Origin: Echinarachnius parma
Taxonomy: Eukaryota > Echinodermata > Echinoidea > Clypeasteroida > Echinarachniidae
DNA length: 64,000 bases
Reading direction: 5' to 3'
Assembly (NCBI GenBank): GCA_037951105.1
Contig: JBAMJV010001865.1
Location: forward strand, 1-64,000
Part shown: piece after piece, positions 27,965 to 40,399 of the stretch
How positions within the stretch are numbered: position 1 is the first letter of the stretch
Layout: each line of letters opens with the position of its first letter
The notes under the pieces: generated by a model
Seen by the model: only the letters and a program-made list of their open reading frames with translations
Databases searched by the model: none
What the model was told of the DNA's origin: nothing
Translations under genes and position numbers: made by a program

Positions 27965-28470
27965 CACTGTTAAAACGCTGTGTAAACAAATTCAACATCT
28001 TGTTGAAATTTGTCAACAACCGCTGTTTGACATATGAACCATCCAACTGCTGTTGAAAACATTCAACAACCTCAGTTGTTTAAAGTTTACACAACTGTTG
28101 TTTTAATTTGTTCTACAACTGTTGTTTAGAATAAATTTCAACAATCCCGTTGTTGAAATAGCAAATACAAAACAAGATGTAAAAGCGGCAAGGGTAGGAT
28201 TCGAACCGGGGGTCTTTGGGTTATAAGCCTCACTCTCTATCGACTGCGCTATCTCGGTTCGCTTGGTTTGCGAAGGGACACAAGATGTTTTGACGCGGTA
28301 ATTTTGTGGTCGAAACTATCACGTGATTTAACACGTTTCATCAACGCTTGAACAATGGCCGCTTCACGCAACCCTTCTTCATACAACTTATCATGCTACA
28401 CCTAAAGTTGTATGAAAAGATTTAACAACCATTTTTACGTAGCGTTTTTTTACACAGCGTTTTAACAGTG
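27965..28470. mobile_element. TIR element carrying a tRNA-like sequence, copy 1
   Basis: Ends CACTGTTAAAACGCTGTG and CACAGCGTTTTAACAGTG are exact complements. The left half is rich in CAACAACTGTTGTT palindromes. On the minus strand at about 28190-28262 lies a tRNA-like unit with A box TAGCGCAGTCGATAGAGAG, B box GGTTCGAATCC and TTTT shortly after its 3' end. The second copy (45114-45611) has the same structure. No transposase; likely non-autonomous, possibly Tc1/mariner-like because copy 2 is flanked by TA. Confidence 0.8.
28190..28262 (-). tRNA. tRNA-like sequence (TAT in anticodon position), probably pseudogene
   Basis: A and B boxes are well spaced and the loop CTTATAA would read UAU (Ile). 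However, the acceptor and T stems do not pair well by eye. It is part of the repeat at 27965-28470 rather than an isolated gene. Confidence 0.4.
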
Positions 28471-28985
28471 CAGAGATGCATCAACCATGTGCAATGAGCA
28501 TGTACCAAGTCTCAACAGTTTTTTTAATAAGCTTCCTCGAAAATTTGAATATATTACATTAAACCAAATAAATAAGAAAAAATATTATTGATTAGAATCA
28601 ATATTATATATAATGACAATTATAATTGACAATTATTATTGACAATTATTATTGAGATGAATTAAAAGGTTTTCATTATGTATAAGCTGCTTTTTTTACA
28701 CTTATACAACTGATGGCGCCTATATAAACAAAAACGACAACAACTTAATTTGTATTGTTTGACGGCAGTATGATAACTTATTTGCATATTGTCGTTGTTG
28801 TTGTTGTTTGTTTTTTACTTACCCACTACCGTATCAGAGGAAAAACAATCTTATTTCATTTTCCAGGGCTACGGTTCAAGCCTCGGGTCGGGAAGTGAGC
28901 TCTCAGAACTTTGTCATGCATTGACCTCAATTATTCAAATATACAGGGGCTCTTTTATAATTTTGGAGCCTTTTGGGGGCACTTA
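28471..28985. other. Non-coding AT-rich DNA
   Basis: Contains short GACAATTATTATT repeats (28612-28655) and a (GTT)n patch at 28790-28810. No exon seen. Confidence 0.4.
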
Positions 28986-29427
28986 GGCCCGGCGCAGACA
29001 AAGCCGAAATGACCCGATCCGACTGATTTTCAGTCAGGCTAGAGTCAGTTTCGCTCAGTCGGAGCCGATCCAACATGTTGAATCGGCCTCGAATGACCTA
29101 CGACTGGCACTTGACTGGCAAAACCGGAGTCCTGAGACAGCGCATACTGAGTAAAGCCCGGCGCAGACAGAGCCGACTCGACCCGATCCGACTGGTTTCA
29201 ATCAGGCTAGAGTTGGGCCCGGTCGGTTGGAGCAGATTTATCGTGTTGAATCGGCCCCAAGTGGCATCCGACTGTCTCTCGACTGGCAAAATGTGTGTCG
29301 CGAGGCACTGAAAACTGAGCCGATCGGAATGACAACCAGTCGAATCGGCTCTGTCTGCGCCGGGCATTAATCAGGCTGAAAACCAGTCGGATCGGGTCGA
29401 GTCGGCACTGTCTGCGCCGGGCCTTAG
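28986..29427. mobile_element. GCCCGGCGCAGACAG foldback MITE cluster, copies 4-6
   Basis: A truncated copy (28986-29150), a full copy (about 29155-29368) and a terminal fragment (29375-29427) follow each other head-to-tail, each with GACCCGATCCGACTGG or its complement. The full copy shares the GGGCCCGGTCGG variant with copy 2. Confidence 0.75.
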
Positions 29428-29884
29428 GGGGCTAAACCGCCTCGAGCCCCCGCGTGCAGTTTTCCCTTTTTGCTATTACCAGATTTGTAACAGTAAGAAT
29501 AGAGCAAGTAATTATGTGACTGGTGTGATAATTTAATTTTGTTATGTTACGTTTAAAAAAAAAATCTATATTGATATCCAAATGCAGAAAGATTCCTTGA
29601 GTAGAAACAAATATGAATATATTATATGAATAAATATTGTGTAAACGTGTGTCCTAGATAACGTGTATGTAAACATGTGAATATATGAATAAATATTTTG
29701 TATCAGTATGTCATACATTAGCAAGCACCGTATTGCATTTGTATTGTGGGTTTATTTCATTAACAAAAATATTATTGTATCAACATAATAATGTATGTAA
29801 GAACTTGATGACTGTTCGTGTATAATACGCTAATGTTGGAGGTTAAAAGGAAATAAAGTATAGACAAATTCAGGAACATCTATA

Positions 29885-30091
29885 AAACAAACACATAAAC
29901 ACACATGTATATACATGTATACACAAACAAAAAGTACATACATACAAACACACTTATAAGTACGCACAAACACATACACACTCACAAACTTACACACAAA
30001 TATACACATACGCACGCACACGCACAAGCACACACATTTACAAATGTACAAACAAATATACACGCACATACGCACACCCACATACATAAAC

Positions 30092-30122
<31 letters not shown>
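29885..30122 (+). repeat. Degenerate CA-rich microsatellite
   Basis: ACACA-rich with GTAT, CAAA and GCG interruptions, ending in (CA)8. His/Thr-rich and Cys/Val-rich frames here are artefacts of the repeat. Confidence 0.85.
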
Positions 30123-30597
30123 ACACCACTTGCGTAGAACTGCAAATAAAAAATGGCGCCATCGGATTTATACTTTGCGTAAGTATGAAAATAACGGCGC
30201 GTTGAAAAGAACACTGTCAGCCAAAAGAAAATTAATACATATTTTGGGGTGACATCAACGAATTTCAGCACAGGTACACACATAACAATAAAAAAAAATA
30301 TCAGCAGTTACCATGGTAACAAAATATTACACATGAAGTAACACCATGAGTTATGGTTTTGAGTTATGAGGTACAACATTGCATTTTTAATTTTTTTTAC
30401 TGAAGGTGTATTTTCTGGGTTGATGATATCATTCACTTTATATGCTATGGATAGAACTTCATATTTAAAATTCCATTCCATTCACAAAGCATGAAATTCA
30501 TATTTTCCTTGATCAGTTTTCATTTACAAAATATATTTGGTGCCATGCATATTCATATATAAAGACTCCAAACGTCGATTGGATATACCGAACTTCA
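30123..30597. other. Non-coding AT-rich DNA
   Basis: No recognisable gene or repeat. Confidence 0.4.
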
Positions 30598-31012
30598 GGG
30601 TGGTATACATAGGCGACGGATGCGGGGGGGGGGGGGGGGGCAAGGGCTGCAGCCCCCATGGAGTTTTGAAAACGGCCATATTATCCAGGCGAAACTCACC
30701 TGGAATTCGGGGGGAATAATTTCATATTCGGGCAAAACCATGTCATATTTGAGCAAATCCGTGTCATTTTCGGGACAGTCATGCTATTTTGGGACAGGTC
30801 ATGCATCTCAAATTCGGGCAAAATCGTGTATTCTGACTGAGTCATCATTAAACAAATATATATATATAATGTTCGCATTTTGGGGGCATCCGAGAGGCGA
30901 GAGCTTGTTTTTCTTTTCCTGTTTTTGCTTGTAAGGTAAAAAGGCGTGAAGGATTTATTATTCGGGGAAAATAACTCAGCCCCACCCCCCCCCCCCCCCC
31001 CCTACGCCAATG
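30598..31012 (+). mobile_element. Repeat family D (TTCGGGCAAA repeats with G/C tracts), copy 1
   Basis: Edges ATAGGCGACGGATGCGGGG (followed by poly-G) and poly-C CCTACGCCAATG. Next comes CAGCCCCCATGGAGTTTTGAAAACGGCCATA, then several units of ATGTCATATTTCGGGCAAA-type about 30 bp apart, then AGAGGCGAGAGCTTGTTTTTC. Copies at 32090 and 48555 (reverse). Non-coding. Confidence 0.7.
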
Positions 31013-32088
31013 ATGGTACACATATAAGTTGGCTATGCATGGGGGTACTGTACTTTATCCATTTCTCCTACGCCTAGATTATGTGGATTGTCCATGGTTA
31101 TAGCATCGAATTTGCAAATTATCTGGCATTACGGTCAGTAGAGAGGGAGAGAAAGGGGTGGGGGGGGGGGGGCAGGTAGAGGGGACGGAGGGATCAAGAG
31201 AACTTTTGACAATTAATTTTTTTTTAATTAAAACTATATTTTACAGAATTATATTTATGAAGAAAAATACAAATGTACAATACAATACAAACATTTTGTG
31301 TTAATTTGCATTTTTAAAACAATCACATTATTTATATAGTAAAAACGTGTGAGAGAGATGGGGGGGGGGGGGGGGGGGGGGGAGATGGGGAATGTGGGGG
31401 AGGAACAGAGCGGTTTCCCAATCTTGCCAATCGCATTATCCTGATTAAACAAACCCGAGTCCTTCGGAATTAAAAGGCGGAAATGTCAAGATCAAGCAGC
31501 CCGTTCATTAGTATCTGAAAGTTCCATTATCAATCATGTCGAAGGACTATAGGATACACACCAGCCAGTATAATGCACGCTATCTCTGACTCGCAACAAA
31601 ATAATAATGGACCATAATATGACCATGGATATGACCGTCCTTATGCTATAATAGGGTTGAGCTCAGGCAAAAAGCTCATTTAGCCTCGAATTACGACGTT
31701 TACCAGGCAGACTACCGTCAAACAGCTTTGTTCGAGAAGGTGAGTTTTACGCATTTTAGACCTAATTGGCTTCTCTTCATTACTGTGTCTCGTTTTGAAG
31801 GGAGAAAATTATATGTTTTGGTTGTTAGTATTGGTAAAAATTAACCTAGATAATTAAAGGTTTAATGATCCACACATTATTACGCTGGTGCTGGAAACGC
31901 ACACGCGCCCCCCTTTTCCTGAGTTGGGGAACCTGATGGATTTATATCTTCTACAGATGTATCATTAAGTATATATGTATTATTATTCATGGTATTTTAT
32001 TTTGAAAACGCCTTGCTACAAACAAGCTGAATTGCACGTGCTAAACATTCAAGATGTATAGATGTAGTATAATTATGTAGTTCACACC
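31013..32088. other. Non-coding DNA with poly-G tracts
   Basis: G runs at 31159-31172 and 31361-31382. A segment at about 31670-31738 ends in a consensus donor (GAAG|GTGAGT) but no matching acceptor, start codon or homologous protein supports an exon. Confidence 0.35.
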
Positions 32089-32457
32089 GTAGGCGTAGGT
32101 GGCGGGGGCTGAGCTACAGCCCCCCCCCCCCTCCGCCTACCTGGAGTTTTGAAAACGGTCATATTCGGGCAAAAGGCACCGCAAATTCGAGCAAACCTGG
32201 TCATATTCGGGCAAAAGCATGTCATATTTGGGCACATCCATGTCATATTCGGACAAGGTCATGACATTTTAGGACAATATAACGTCATTTTTCGGGCAAA
32301 ACCATCAAAAACATCATTTTCGGACATCAAAGAGGCGAGGACTTGTTTTTCTTCTTGTGACGTGAAAAGGCGGGAAGGATAATTATTCGGGCAAAAGGCC
32401 TCACCCCCCCCCCCCCCCCCCCCCCCACCCCCTGAGAAAAAATGATCCCCAACGCCC
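32089..32457 (+). mobile_element. Repeat family D, copy 2
   Basis: Starts CCGTAGGCGTAGGTGGCGGGGG, then CTGGAGTTTTGAAAACGGTCATATTCGGGCAAAA with repeated GGGCAAA/GGACA units and AGAGGCGAGGACTTGTTTTTC, ending in a long C tract and CAACGCCCATAC. Confidence 0.7.
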
Positions 32458-33224
32458 ATACACTATACCTCATACAAGAATAATATATTCTTGAATAATT
32501 ATATTACGTTTAACACTGAATTTATTATGATTATATAATAAATATTGCTTCAATATTATTATCTCATTTGATCATTGGATTTTTAATTCATTACCATAGC
32601 ACTCGAACTATGATTGTGCAGTGAATCATGTGTTATTCACTAATTACAGTTATCAACATATGTGTTGCAATACCCATGCATATTATCAGAGACCAGCAAA
32701 AATACAAGCTTTGCTTCATCGCTGTTTTTTTTTTATATCGCTTTTATTTTATTACCATGCACATTCGTTGATTACTTTGTAATTTTTTTTTTTGGTTGAA
32801 AATTAAGTCAAATCTCATGAATGTTATTGAATATTTGTATATTAAAAGAACAATGGACAACAAAATAGACATGATTATGTTATTACTGTAATATCTCAAT
32901 TTGTATCTATCTATAGCAACGTTTAACATATTAAATAAGTGTGGATATGGCCTATATGCTATCCCCAATTTTAATTGTACCTTCTGGTTCGTTATAGTTT
33001 ATTTTTTATTGTAAAATTGATCAATAATAAAAGACCATGAAAAGCAATGAAATAAAACGTTTCGCCATTCTTAGAATTTAATCATGACGAATATATTTTA
33101 AAAGGTTCACCTTCGTGGTTTGAGTATTGCACTCAACGCATTAATCTGCGTCAGTCGCTTTGAACAGAAATTACCAAAATAATGTCCCTTTGATTATATA
33201 AGTGGCGTTCCGTGCAATGTCAAA
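32458..33224. other. Non-coding AT-rich DNA
   Basis: No exon or clear repeat seen. Confidence 0.4.
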
Positions 33225-33735
33225 AGCTTAAAGGGATCTATATGTAACTTCGTTGAATTGTGCAAAAAGTGATGAATGGTTGATAAAATGTGTATGTTTG
33301 TGATCTAATCGGTCCACTGAGTAATGTGTGAACATTTAATGTCAAATGGATATCATATGGCCGAGTAATTAGCAACAATGCAAAGTGATATTCGCGAACT
33401 GCAAAAACAAGGGTGTTAAATTGGTGTTAAATTAACACCACTGGTATCTATATGGGTATACACCAGGCTGGTGTGGACCAATATGGATACCAGTGGTGTT
33501 AATTTAACACCTTCGTTTTTGCAGTGTGCACTGATATTTTACACAGTTATAACTTTCCAGTGGATAATTTAAATTCCGAACACTTCAATCGTAAATATCT
33601 TTTTAACGAAAGGGAAATTCGAAAAATCCAGGCTTCTATTATAATAATACGAATACAACGAGGTATATTATGAGAACTGCTCGAGTTAGAAGTATCTTGT
33701 TTGGATTTTGACAATGTTACTAGATGCATTTAAAG
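33225..33735 (+). mobile_element. Dispersed repeat family B, copy 3, with nested insertion
   Basis: From CTTAAAGGGATCTATATGTAAC to GACAATGTTACTAGATGCATTTAAAG with the family landmarks on both sides of the palindrome at 33399-33523. Confidence 0.75.
33399..33523. mobile_element. Small foldback MITE (GCAAAAACnAnGGTGTTAA ends) nested in family B
   Basis: Left CTGCAAAAACAAGGGTGTTA and right TAACACCTTCGTTTTTGCAG are near-complementary, with an inner palindrome GTGTTAAATTAACACCACTGGTATC and its complement. It splits the host repeat at the GATATTC/CACTGATATT region. Confidence 0.85.
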
Positions 33736-33796
33736 GGTAGAGACCAGCCATGTGGATTAATTGTCTTGCTGAAGGACAAACGCGATTGTCAAATAC

Positions 33797-33862
33797 TCCT
33801 GGTTCAAACTCGGGATTTCCCGCTTGGAAAGTGAGTGCTCTACCAACCTAATTGCCACACCA
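33797..33862 (-). pseudogene. tRNA-like sequence, decayed
   Basis: Minus strand: GGTTGGTAGAGCACTCACTTTCCAAGC resembles an A box and anticodon arm (TCC), followed by GAGTTTGAACC as a weakened B box. The remaining arms do not pair. Likely SINE- or tRNA-derived. Confidence 0.35.
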
Positions 33863-34316
33863 CATCCACATTTTCTCTAACAAAGGAGGGAGGAAGGCTG
33901 GGGCAGCAGCAGGAGGGCAATGGCTTTACCACTGAAAGTAAAGGATTTTTAATGCTCTATGGCTCTTGGCACTCAAGGAGTTAAAGAGATTCTGTACCTT
34001 GAAATAGATGTTTGGTCTGCGCTTGTTCAACCTCAGACCGAGTGTCTCCAACTCCTTATTCAGAAGATTCCTGAAAAGGCGAGATGAAAAAAACCCAGAA
34101 AATTCAGATTTCAATAATACTACTACTAATAATAATAATGATGATAATAATGATAATAATAAAGTGCACTTATCTAATCAATTACTCAAGAAAAAAACAA
34201 AAAAACATTATAATACATAATTCAATTTTTGATAACAATATATATATATCAATCTCCTCTTCCTGTCCAAAATCTCAGATCCCTGTGATAACTTGTTATA
34301 CTTCAGTAACAACAAC

Positions 34317-34494
34317 CTTAAAGGGACTTAGTATTAACATTGTCCAAATCCTCAAAATCCAATTGGAATTCTAGCGGTTCCTTCATGTTTACCGAGGGAC
34401 ATCACTAAGTGGACATATCAGATCCCCAAATTACACATTTCTTAGTTTTGCACCATTTTATGCACATGTCAACAAAGTTAGTTAATCCCTTTCA
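34317..34494 (-). mobile_element. Dispersed repeat family B, shortened reverse copy
   Basis: TTAAAGGGACTTAGTATTAACATTGTCC at the left and CATGTCAACAAAGTTAGTTAATCCCTTT at the right are the two family termini, with the middle deleted. Confidence 0.7.
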
Positions 34495-34554
34495 GAAAAA
34501 AAAGGTTTCCATACAAGTTATATAATTTGAAAACGTATTAACATTATTATGTGT

Positions 34555-34845
34555 TCACGGGTCTGCAGGAGAAGACTGTCTATTGTCTAGGACGTATGCA
34601 TCTTTCGTGGTTCAATTATCACAAAACGCACGCGTGTATATAATTGGCGCACTCGCAGAAGTTAGGCGCATACGGAACCATGAGGCCATGTTAGTTCCGT
34701 AAGTGTCGGCGACTAATTGTACTGTTTATGAAACACACAACCCTTTGCAAAGTGTCGGGCATCTATTTAGCATCAAACAACAGTACCACAACATAATTTA
34801 TATGCCTGCGTTATTCTTTGCGTGGTGGTCCCCTTGGTTTCGGCA
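34555..34845 (-). mobile_element. Repeat family C, intergenic copy
   Basis: TTCACGGGTCTGCAGGAGAAGAC, GGCGCATACGGAACCATGAGGCCA and CTTTGCGTGGTGGTCCCCTT match the left half of 46325-46600 and are the complement of the intron 2 copies. Confidence 0.7.
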
Positions 34846-35565
34846 TGCAAGAAAAACATGATGGCCCCCTAAAAAGTCACCCTAAAATAATGATTCACCT
34901 ATAGGTCCACCAAATAAATGTGAGGGTATATTTTCCAAATACTTTCTTCAAATGAGTGCAATAAGGGGAGCTAAAATATGAATCGGGGGGGGGGGGGGGT
35001 AGTGGGGGGGGGGGGGGGGTGGCGCCCCCACTCCTGACCATTTTAGCAACGCCACTCTGTAATTATTTTCTCTCATCGGTCTAAATATGACTTGAAGGAC
35101 GTGATGGATCAGTGGTTTCGCGTCGGTTGGTCGGTCGGTTGGTCGGTCGGTCGGTTGGTTGGTTGGCATTCAATCAAATGATCAATGATGATAATTATTT
35201 TCATCTCGGGTCGCCCTTTTATCATCATGCACCCAAAAGATATCGGCTAGGTTTGAACCCGGCCGACTTAAATTGTGTGGATGAAGAGTGGAACATCTCT
35301 TCACAGAACACCTCATAACTCCTCTTCACAGATCGCATGGTGCATGGGCACAGTGTGAATCACACCAACACCGCGAAGCATGTCGATGATTATTGCCGGT
35401 GAACGGGCACATTTTTGTTTTTGTTTTGCTGGAGGGGGGGGTGGGCAGGGGGCTGATGTCTTTTACCCATTTGGCCCAAAAATCATCCTTCCTTGGACTG
35501 ACCTGACAAGCACAAATTAAATTGACAGTCGAACTTTGCGAGTTTGAAAGCTATAGCGTGTGTTG

Positions 35566-35596
<31 letters not shown>

Positions 35597-36377
35597 GGGG
35601 TGGCGGGGGGTAGCCCCCTCCCTCGCTCGCCTGTTTGTTCAAACCCTTGCCAGTTTGGTAAGATTGGTTGAATAGTAAAGCGATCCTCGGATAGGGCTGT
35701 TAAAATATGGGTGCATTTCCTATTCCTTGCATCCGTTTATTTCCTTAATTACCACTTTTTAATTCATTCTCTTGACAATAAAATAAACGATGCGTATTAT
35801 AAACATGCCCATCTTTTCCCTTTCACAACAAGTCGGCCTGCAGCCACGCAGTAATTCAGTCATGTGATTAATGACAACGACCGTAATTACGCAAATTGTT
35901 TGATCAAATATTCATCAGTATGATATACTCGGCCTTTTCGCTCCGTCATTATTTAAAAGTAGGTTAATACTTGTACAATTTCCTTCTCAGTTTGAAAGGT
36001 TTGATGGATGGCATGTTAAGTTGTTTGCATAACTATCGAGATCGTTACTCGCGAATACTCGTGAGTATATTACTGTTTGAAAATGATACGTAATGTGGAT
36101 ATTATTGGTGATTTGAAGTATACTGTTTAATCAACGTTACATTAATTTGTGCGTGGAGTTTTGAGGCTGCAGGTAACATTTGACGAGCAATTTGAGGATA
36201 TTAGCATGCATGTTTGCGATCGTGGGCGCCAATTAAGAGCTCAGTTGGGGATTCTTCACAACGACTATGCGAAGACAGCTTACTGGAAAAAATGATATTC
36301 CATTACTCTCTGATAGTACAGTCAAACCTGTCTATAAAGACCACCCAAGTGAGAAAGGGTATAGTCTTTAACAGCAG
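34846..36377. other. Non-coding DNA with G tracts and a (GGTC/GGTT)n microsatellite
   Basis: G runs at about 34985-35000, 35005-35019 and 35580-35600; (GGTTGGTC)n at 35121-35168. No supported exon. Confidence 0.45.
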
Positions 36378-37063
36378 GTTGTCTGTACAGAGCGTATCAA
36401 AAAAAGCGTTACACTTTTGAACATTTTTTCAAAATTACATTTTTATATATTTAGAAGATTTTTTTTTTTTTGTCGATGGATGCCCAATGGTCTCATCTAT
36501 CAAGTACCACTAACAAAACAAATTTTCGTTCGAGCTTGGGCGAACACTGACTGTTTTTGTACAGAGTGTCAACAATGGCTTGCCCCAATTTGAAAGAAGA
36601 GGGACAATTAAACCAGCAGACCGAATAAGTACTCCCATTCAAACAAATTGCTCTTTACCATGAATTTAAGATTTTTTTATGATAGTGCAATCATTTTGTG
36701 GCATATAAAACAATGAAATCAATTAAATTATGATAGAAAATGGCCACAAAATTATTACACAATCATAAAATATTCTTAAATTGATGGCAAAGAGCAATTT
36801 GTTTGAATGGGAGTACTTATTCAGTCTGCTGGTTTAATTGTCCCTCTTCTTTCAATTTGGCGCAAGCCATTTTTGACACTCTGTACAAAAACTGTCAGTG
36901 TTCGCCCAAGCGTGAACGAAAATTTGTTTTGTTAGTGGCACTTGATAGATGAGACCATGGGGCATCCATCGACATGAAAAAATCTTATAAATATATAAAA
37001 ATGTAATGTTGACAATTTTTTCAAAAGTGTAACGCTTTTTTTGATACGCCCGGTATAGAAAGG
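36378..37063. mobile_element. Long foldback element (about 330-bp arms), TA-flanked
   Basis: Left GAGCGTATCAAAAAAAGCGTTACAC and right GTGTAACGCTTTTTTTGATACGCCCGG; arms also share GTACTCCCATTCAAACAAATTGCTC and TGGTCTCATCTATCAAGTACCAC with complements. The centre is near 36720. A related partial copy is at 55572-55838. TACAGAG/CGGTATAG outside hints at TA target sites. Non-coding. Confidence 0.85.
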
Positions 37064-37442
37064 TTCATTTACATGTGAACTGCATTCAAATAAGTGATCT
37101 AGGTGGTCTTTATGTACAGGTGGTTGCTGGAGCAGGTTTGACTAAATGTGCGATATGAATTGCCGCAGTATAACATAATGGCTGTGATGGAACATCTTGT
37201 ACAAGAACATGTGCACATGATTAATGACCCTTTTTCAATTTTTTTATCAAAGCCTATACAATCATACCCTCCCTTTTTAATCTATTTCCTAACATCTCGA
37301 TATATAATCAGGAAAACAATAGGTTCTCGAGGATATCAGGGCTGGTATATCCGTCCACATACACACATTCACACGCATGTACACACATGCTCACAAACAC
37401 ACGCGCACACACATACATACAAACATATACAAACCGACACAG

Positions 37443-37585
<143 letters not shown>

Positions 37586-37904
37586 GAAACAAATCAACAT
37601 AAACTTACATACACACGCGCGTTGACAAACGCGTTCACACTCGTGAACAAAAATGCACGTAACATAATTATAGGTACCTACACAAACATCCACAAAATCA
37701 CGCACAGGCTACATACATGCAGAATGAAACATTCGCACTCTCATCTGCTCATAACTAATTAAAATGTTTCGATGAATAATGACTGCTATTTTTCTCATAT
37801 AATGTTCAGGCAGATCTATAGATCAAGTCGATGAAAACAACATATACATAGTACAAGATACTTCATTATACGCCCCAATCAAACTGATTGTCACTTTGTT
37901 TACG

Positions 37905-40335
37905 TAGTTTTACTTACTTAGACAGTATAGCTCCCGCGTCGTCCGACGCATGAGGTGGTCATCACTATCCAGCTGGGTCTGTCAGCAGTTAGTGTCTTGA
38001 TGTCATTCCAATGTTTAAGGCTGCCTTTCAAATCTTGTTGGATGTTTTGTTTCCAGTTCATTTTGGGCCTGCCCCTTCGTCTTCTACCCAGGGGAGTCCA
38101 CCATAATTATATAGAGCTTGGTTTGCTAGGCGGTCAGGGGGAAGACGTGCTACATGGCCCAACCACTTCAGGCGCCTTTTACAAATCGTTGCGGATACTG
38201 CATGGAGGCTGCTTAGAACGTTCTCTAACTTCCTTGTTTTTGATGAAGTCATTCCACTTGATGTGTAGGATCTTTCGTAGGCATTTTGAGTCAAAAGCAT
38301 CCAGTTTCTTTTCATGAGTAGTTTTTAAATACCATGTTTCACAGCCATACAAAAGGGTCGACAGTACATTTGTGATGTAGAAACGAAGCTTGGTCTTAAG
38401 GGAAAACGTCTTGCTGGACCAGATTTTGTTCCGTTGGTTGAAGGCTGCTGATGCTTTTCCTATTCTGCAGTTGATCTCCTTGGTCATGTCTCCCTGGTCG
38501 TTGATGGAGCTTCCCAGGTATGTGAAATCTTCAACAGTGTCGATTTTGTCTTGACCTATAAAGACATCTTGTGGGGGATGGTGGTCTCCTTGAAGCATGA
38601 TCTTAGTCTTTTAGATGCTGATGAGTAGGCCAAGTTCTTTAGCATTTCCACCGATAGCGTCTACAAGTTGCTGTAAACTTGGAGTATCCTTTGCGAGTGA
38701 TGCGATGTCATCAGCAAAGTCAAGGTCTGAGAGTTTCTGATTTCCCAGCCAGTCAATACCTCTGTCTTTAGTTGATTTTGTCAATAACCAGTCGATTGAT
38801 ATGGCAAAAAGAAGACAGTATGCATCCTTGCCGTACACCTGTGAGTACTTGGAACCAGTCACTCAAGCCATCTTCAGTTCTTATGCAGCAACGTGAACTG
38901 CTGTAAATCTGTTCAATAGCATTGACCACTGTTTCAGGGATACCATATGAGATGAGTACTTTCCACAATGAGGGTCTGTGAATACTGTCGAAGGCTTTGC
39001 TGAAAAGCTGACAGCAAGGGGGACCTGGTACTCTTGGCATTTTTCGATGATGCGCCGGAGGGTGAAGATTTGCTCAGCACAGGAGCGCTTGGGCCTGAAG
39101 CCTGCCTGTTCCTCCCTTAGCTGGGTATTGACCACATTTCTCATTCGACTCAATATCATTTGGCAATACACTTTCCCTGGGATAGACAGTAAAGCCACTC
39201 CTCTCCCATTGTCACAGTCAGATAAGTTCCCCTTCTTTGGAAGGCATACAATCGCACCGTCTTTCCAGTCCTGTGGTACTACATTTTCTGTCCATGCATC
39301 GTTACAGATTGTGAGTATCCAGTCCACGACAGTGTCATCTCCAGCCTTGAACATTTCTGCTGCAATACCATCTGTACCGGGTGCCTTGTTGTTCTTCATC
39401 ATACTGATGGCCTTCCTTGCTTCCTCCTTGGTGAAGATGTCTGTCTCGATGGGGAGGATGTTCGTAGGTTCACATGGTTCAGCAGGCGTATCCGGCTGGG
39501 GCCTATTTAGATCCTCTTTGAAATGCTCTGCCCACCTGGCCAGTTTGTATTACCTTTTGATAGTAACCGTCCATCTTTGGATTTAATGGGTGCGGATCTT
39601 GTAGAAGTGTTGTTGGTGATCTTATTTGCAATGCGATGCACAGTTCTCATGTCATTGCGGGCCGCAGCCTCTTCAGCAGCATCTGCCTGGGCATCTAGCC
39701 ATTCCCTTTTATCACACTGGGCACTACGCTTCACTTCTTTGTCTTTGTTCCTGTAGGCCTGATAGGCTGCGTTGTCGATGTTGTTTGGTGGGGCGTTATG
39801 TCGTTTAATGTGGAGTTGCTTCCTTTCCTCAATGAGATCCCAAGTTTGATTGCTGATCCATTTCTCCTTCAGGGTTTTCTGGTAGCCTAGAGTGGATTCT
39901 CCAGCCTCACTCATCGCTTCTTTCAGATGGTCCCACCATACCTCAGTTCCAGGTGGGCACTCTGTTAGGATGTCAAATCGGTTTCTGATAGAAATCTTAA
40001 ACTCCTCTCTTACATCACTGTTCTTCAGCTTGTCGACATCACATTTCTTGCACACTTTTGATTTCTTCTTTCGCCTTCTAAGTTTGATCTTTATCTTAGC
40101 TATTGCAAGGTTGTGGTCACTGCCGACATCTGCTCCTCTGTAGCAGCGAACATCTTGCACGCAAGTAGATCTCCATGCTGGACCGAGGGCAAAGGGGTCG
40201 ATCTGGGTCCTCGTTACGTGGTCGTTTGATATCCACGAGACTTTATGAATGTCTTTGTGTTGGAACATGGATGACCCGATTTTCAGATTGTTCATGGAGC
40301 AGCACTGGATGAATCGTTTACCGTTTAGCTCGGAC
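37905..40335 (-). pseudogene. Decayed non-LTR retrotransposon (LINE): endonuclease end plus reverse transcriptase
   Basis: On the minus strand, 40295-39507 encodes the C-terminal end of an apurinic-type endonuclease (FQHKDIHKVSWIS, RGADVGSDHNLAIAKIKIKL). Then reverse transcriptase pieces follow in different frames: WKDGAIVCLPKKGNLSDCDN and LREEQAGFRPKRSCAEQIFTLR (39402-38881), FSKAFDSIHRPSLWKVL and GVRQGCILSSF (39040-38768), catalytic FADD at 38707-38718, FTYLGSSI and LLYGCETW (38598-38179), RRLKWLGHVARLPPDRLANQ (38315-38058). At least three frameshifts and a missing 5' half of the endonuclease make it non-functional. The exact LINE clade was not determined. It lies antisense to the receptor genes. 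Confidence 0.92.
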
Positions 40336-40399
40336 TAATAACTGTCTTCCTGTCATTTCAATGAATTACTTATAAATAATTTATAAAGTAATGTGTCTG

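Noticed and set aside
38978-39586. 202-aa open frame on + at 38978-39586
   Set aside because: It is the antisense shadow of the LINE reverse transcriptase on the minus strand.
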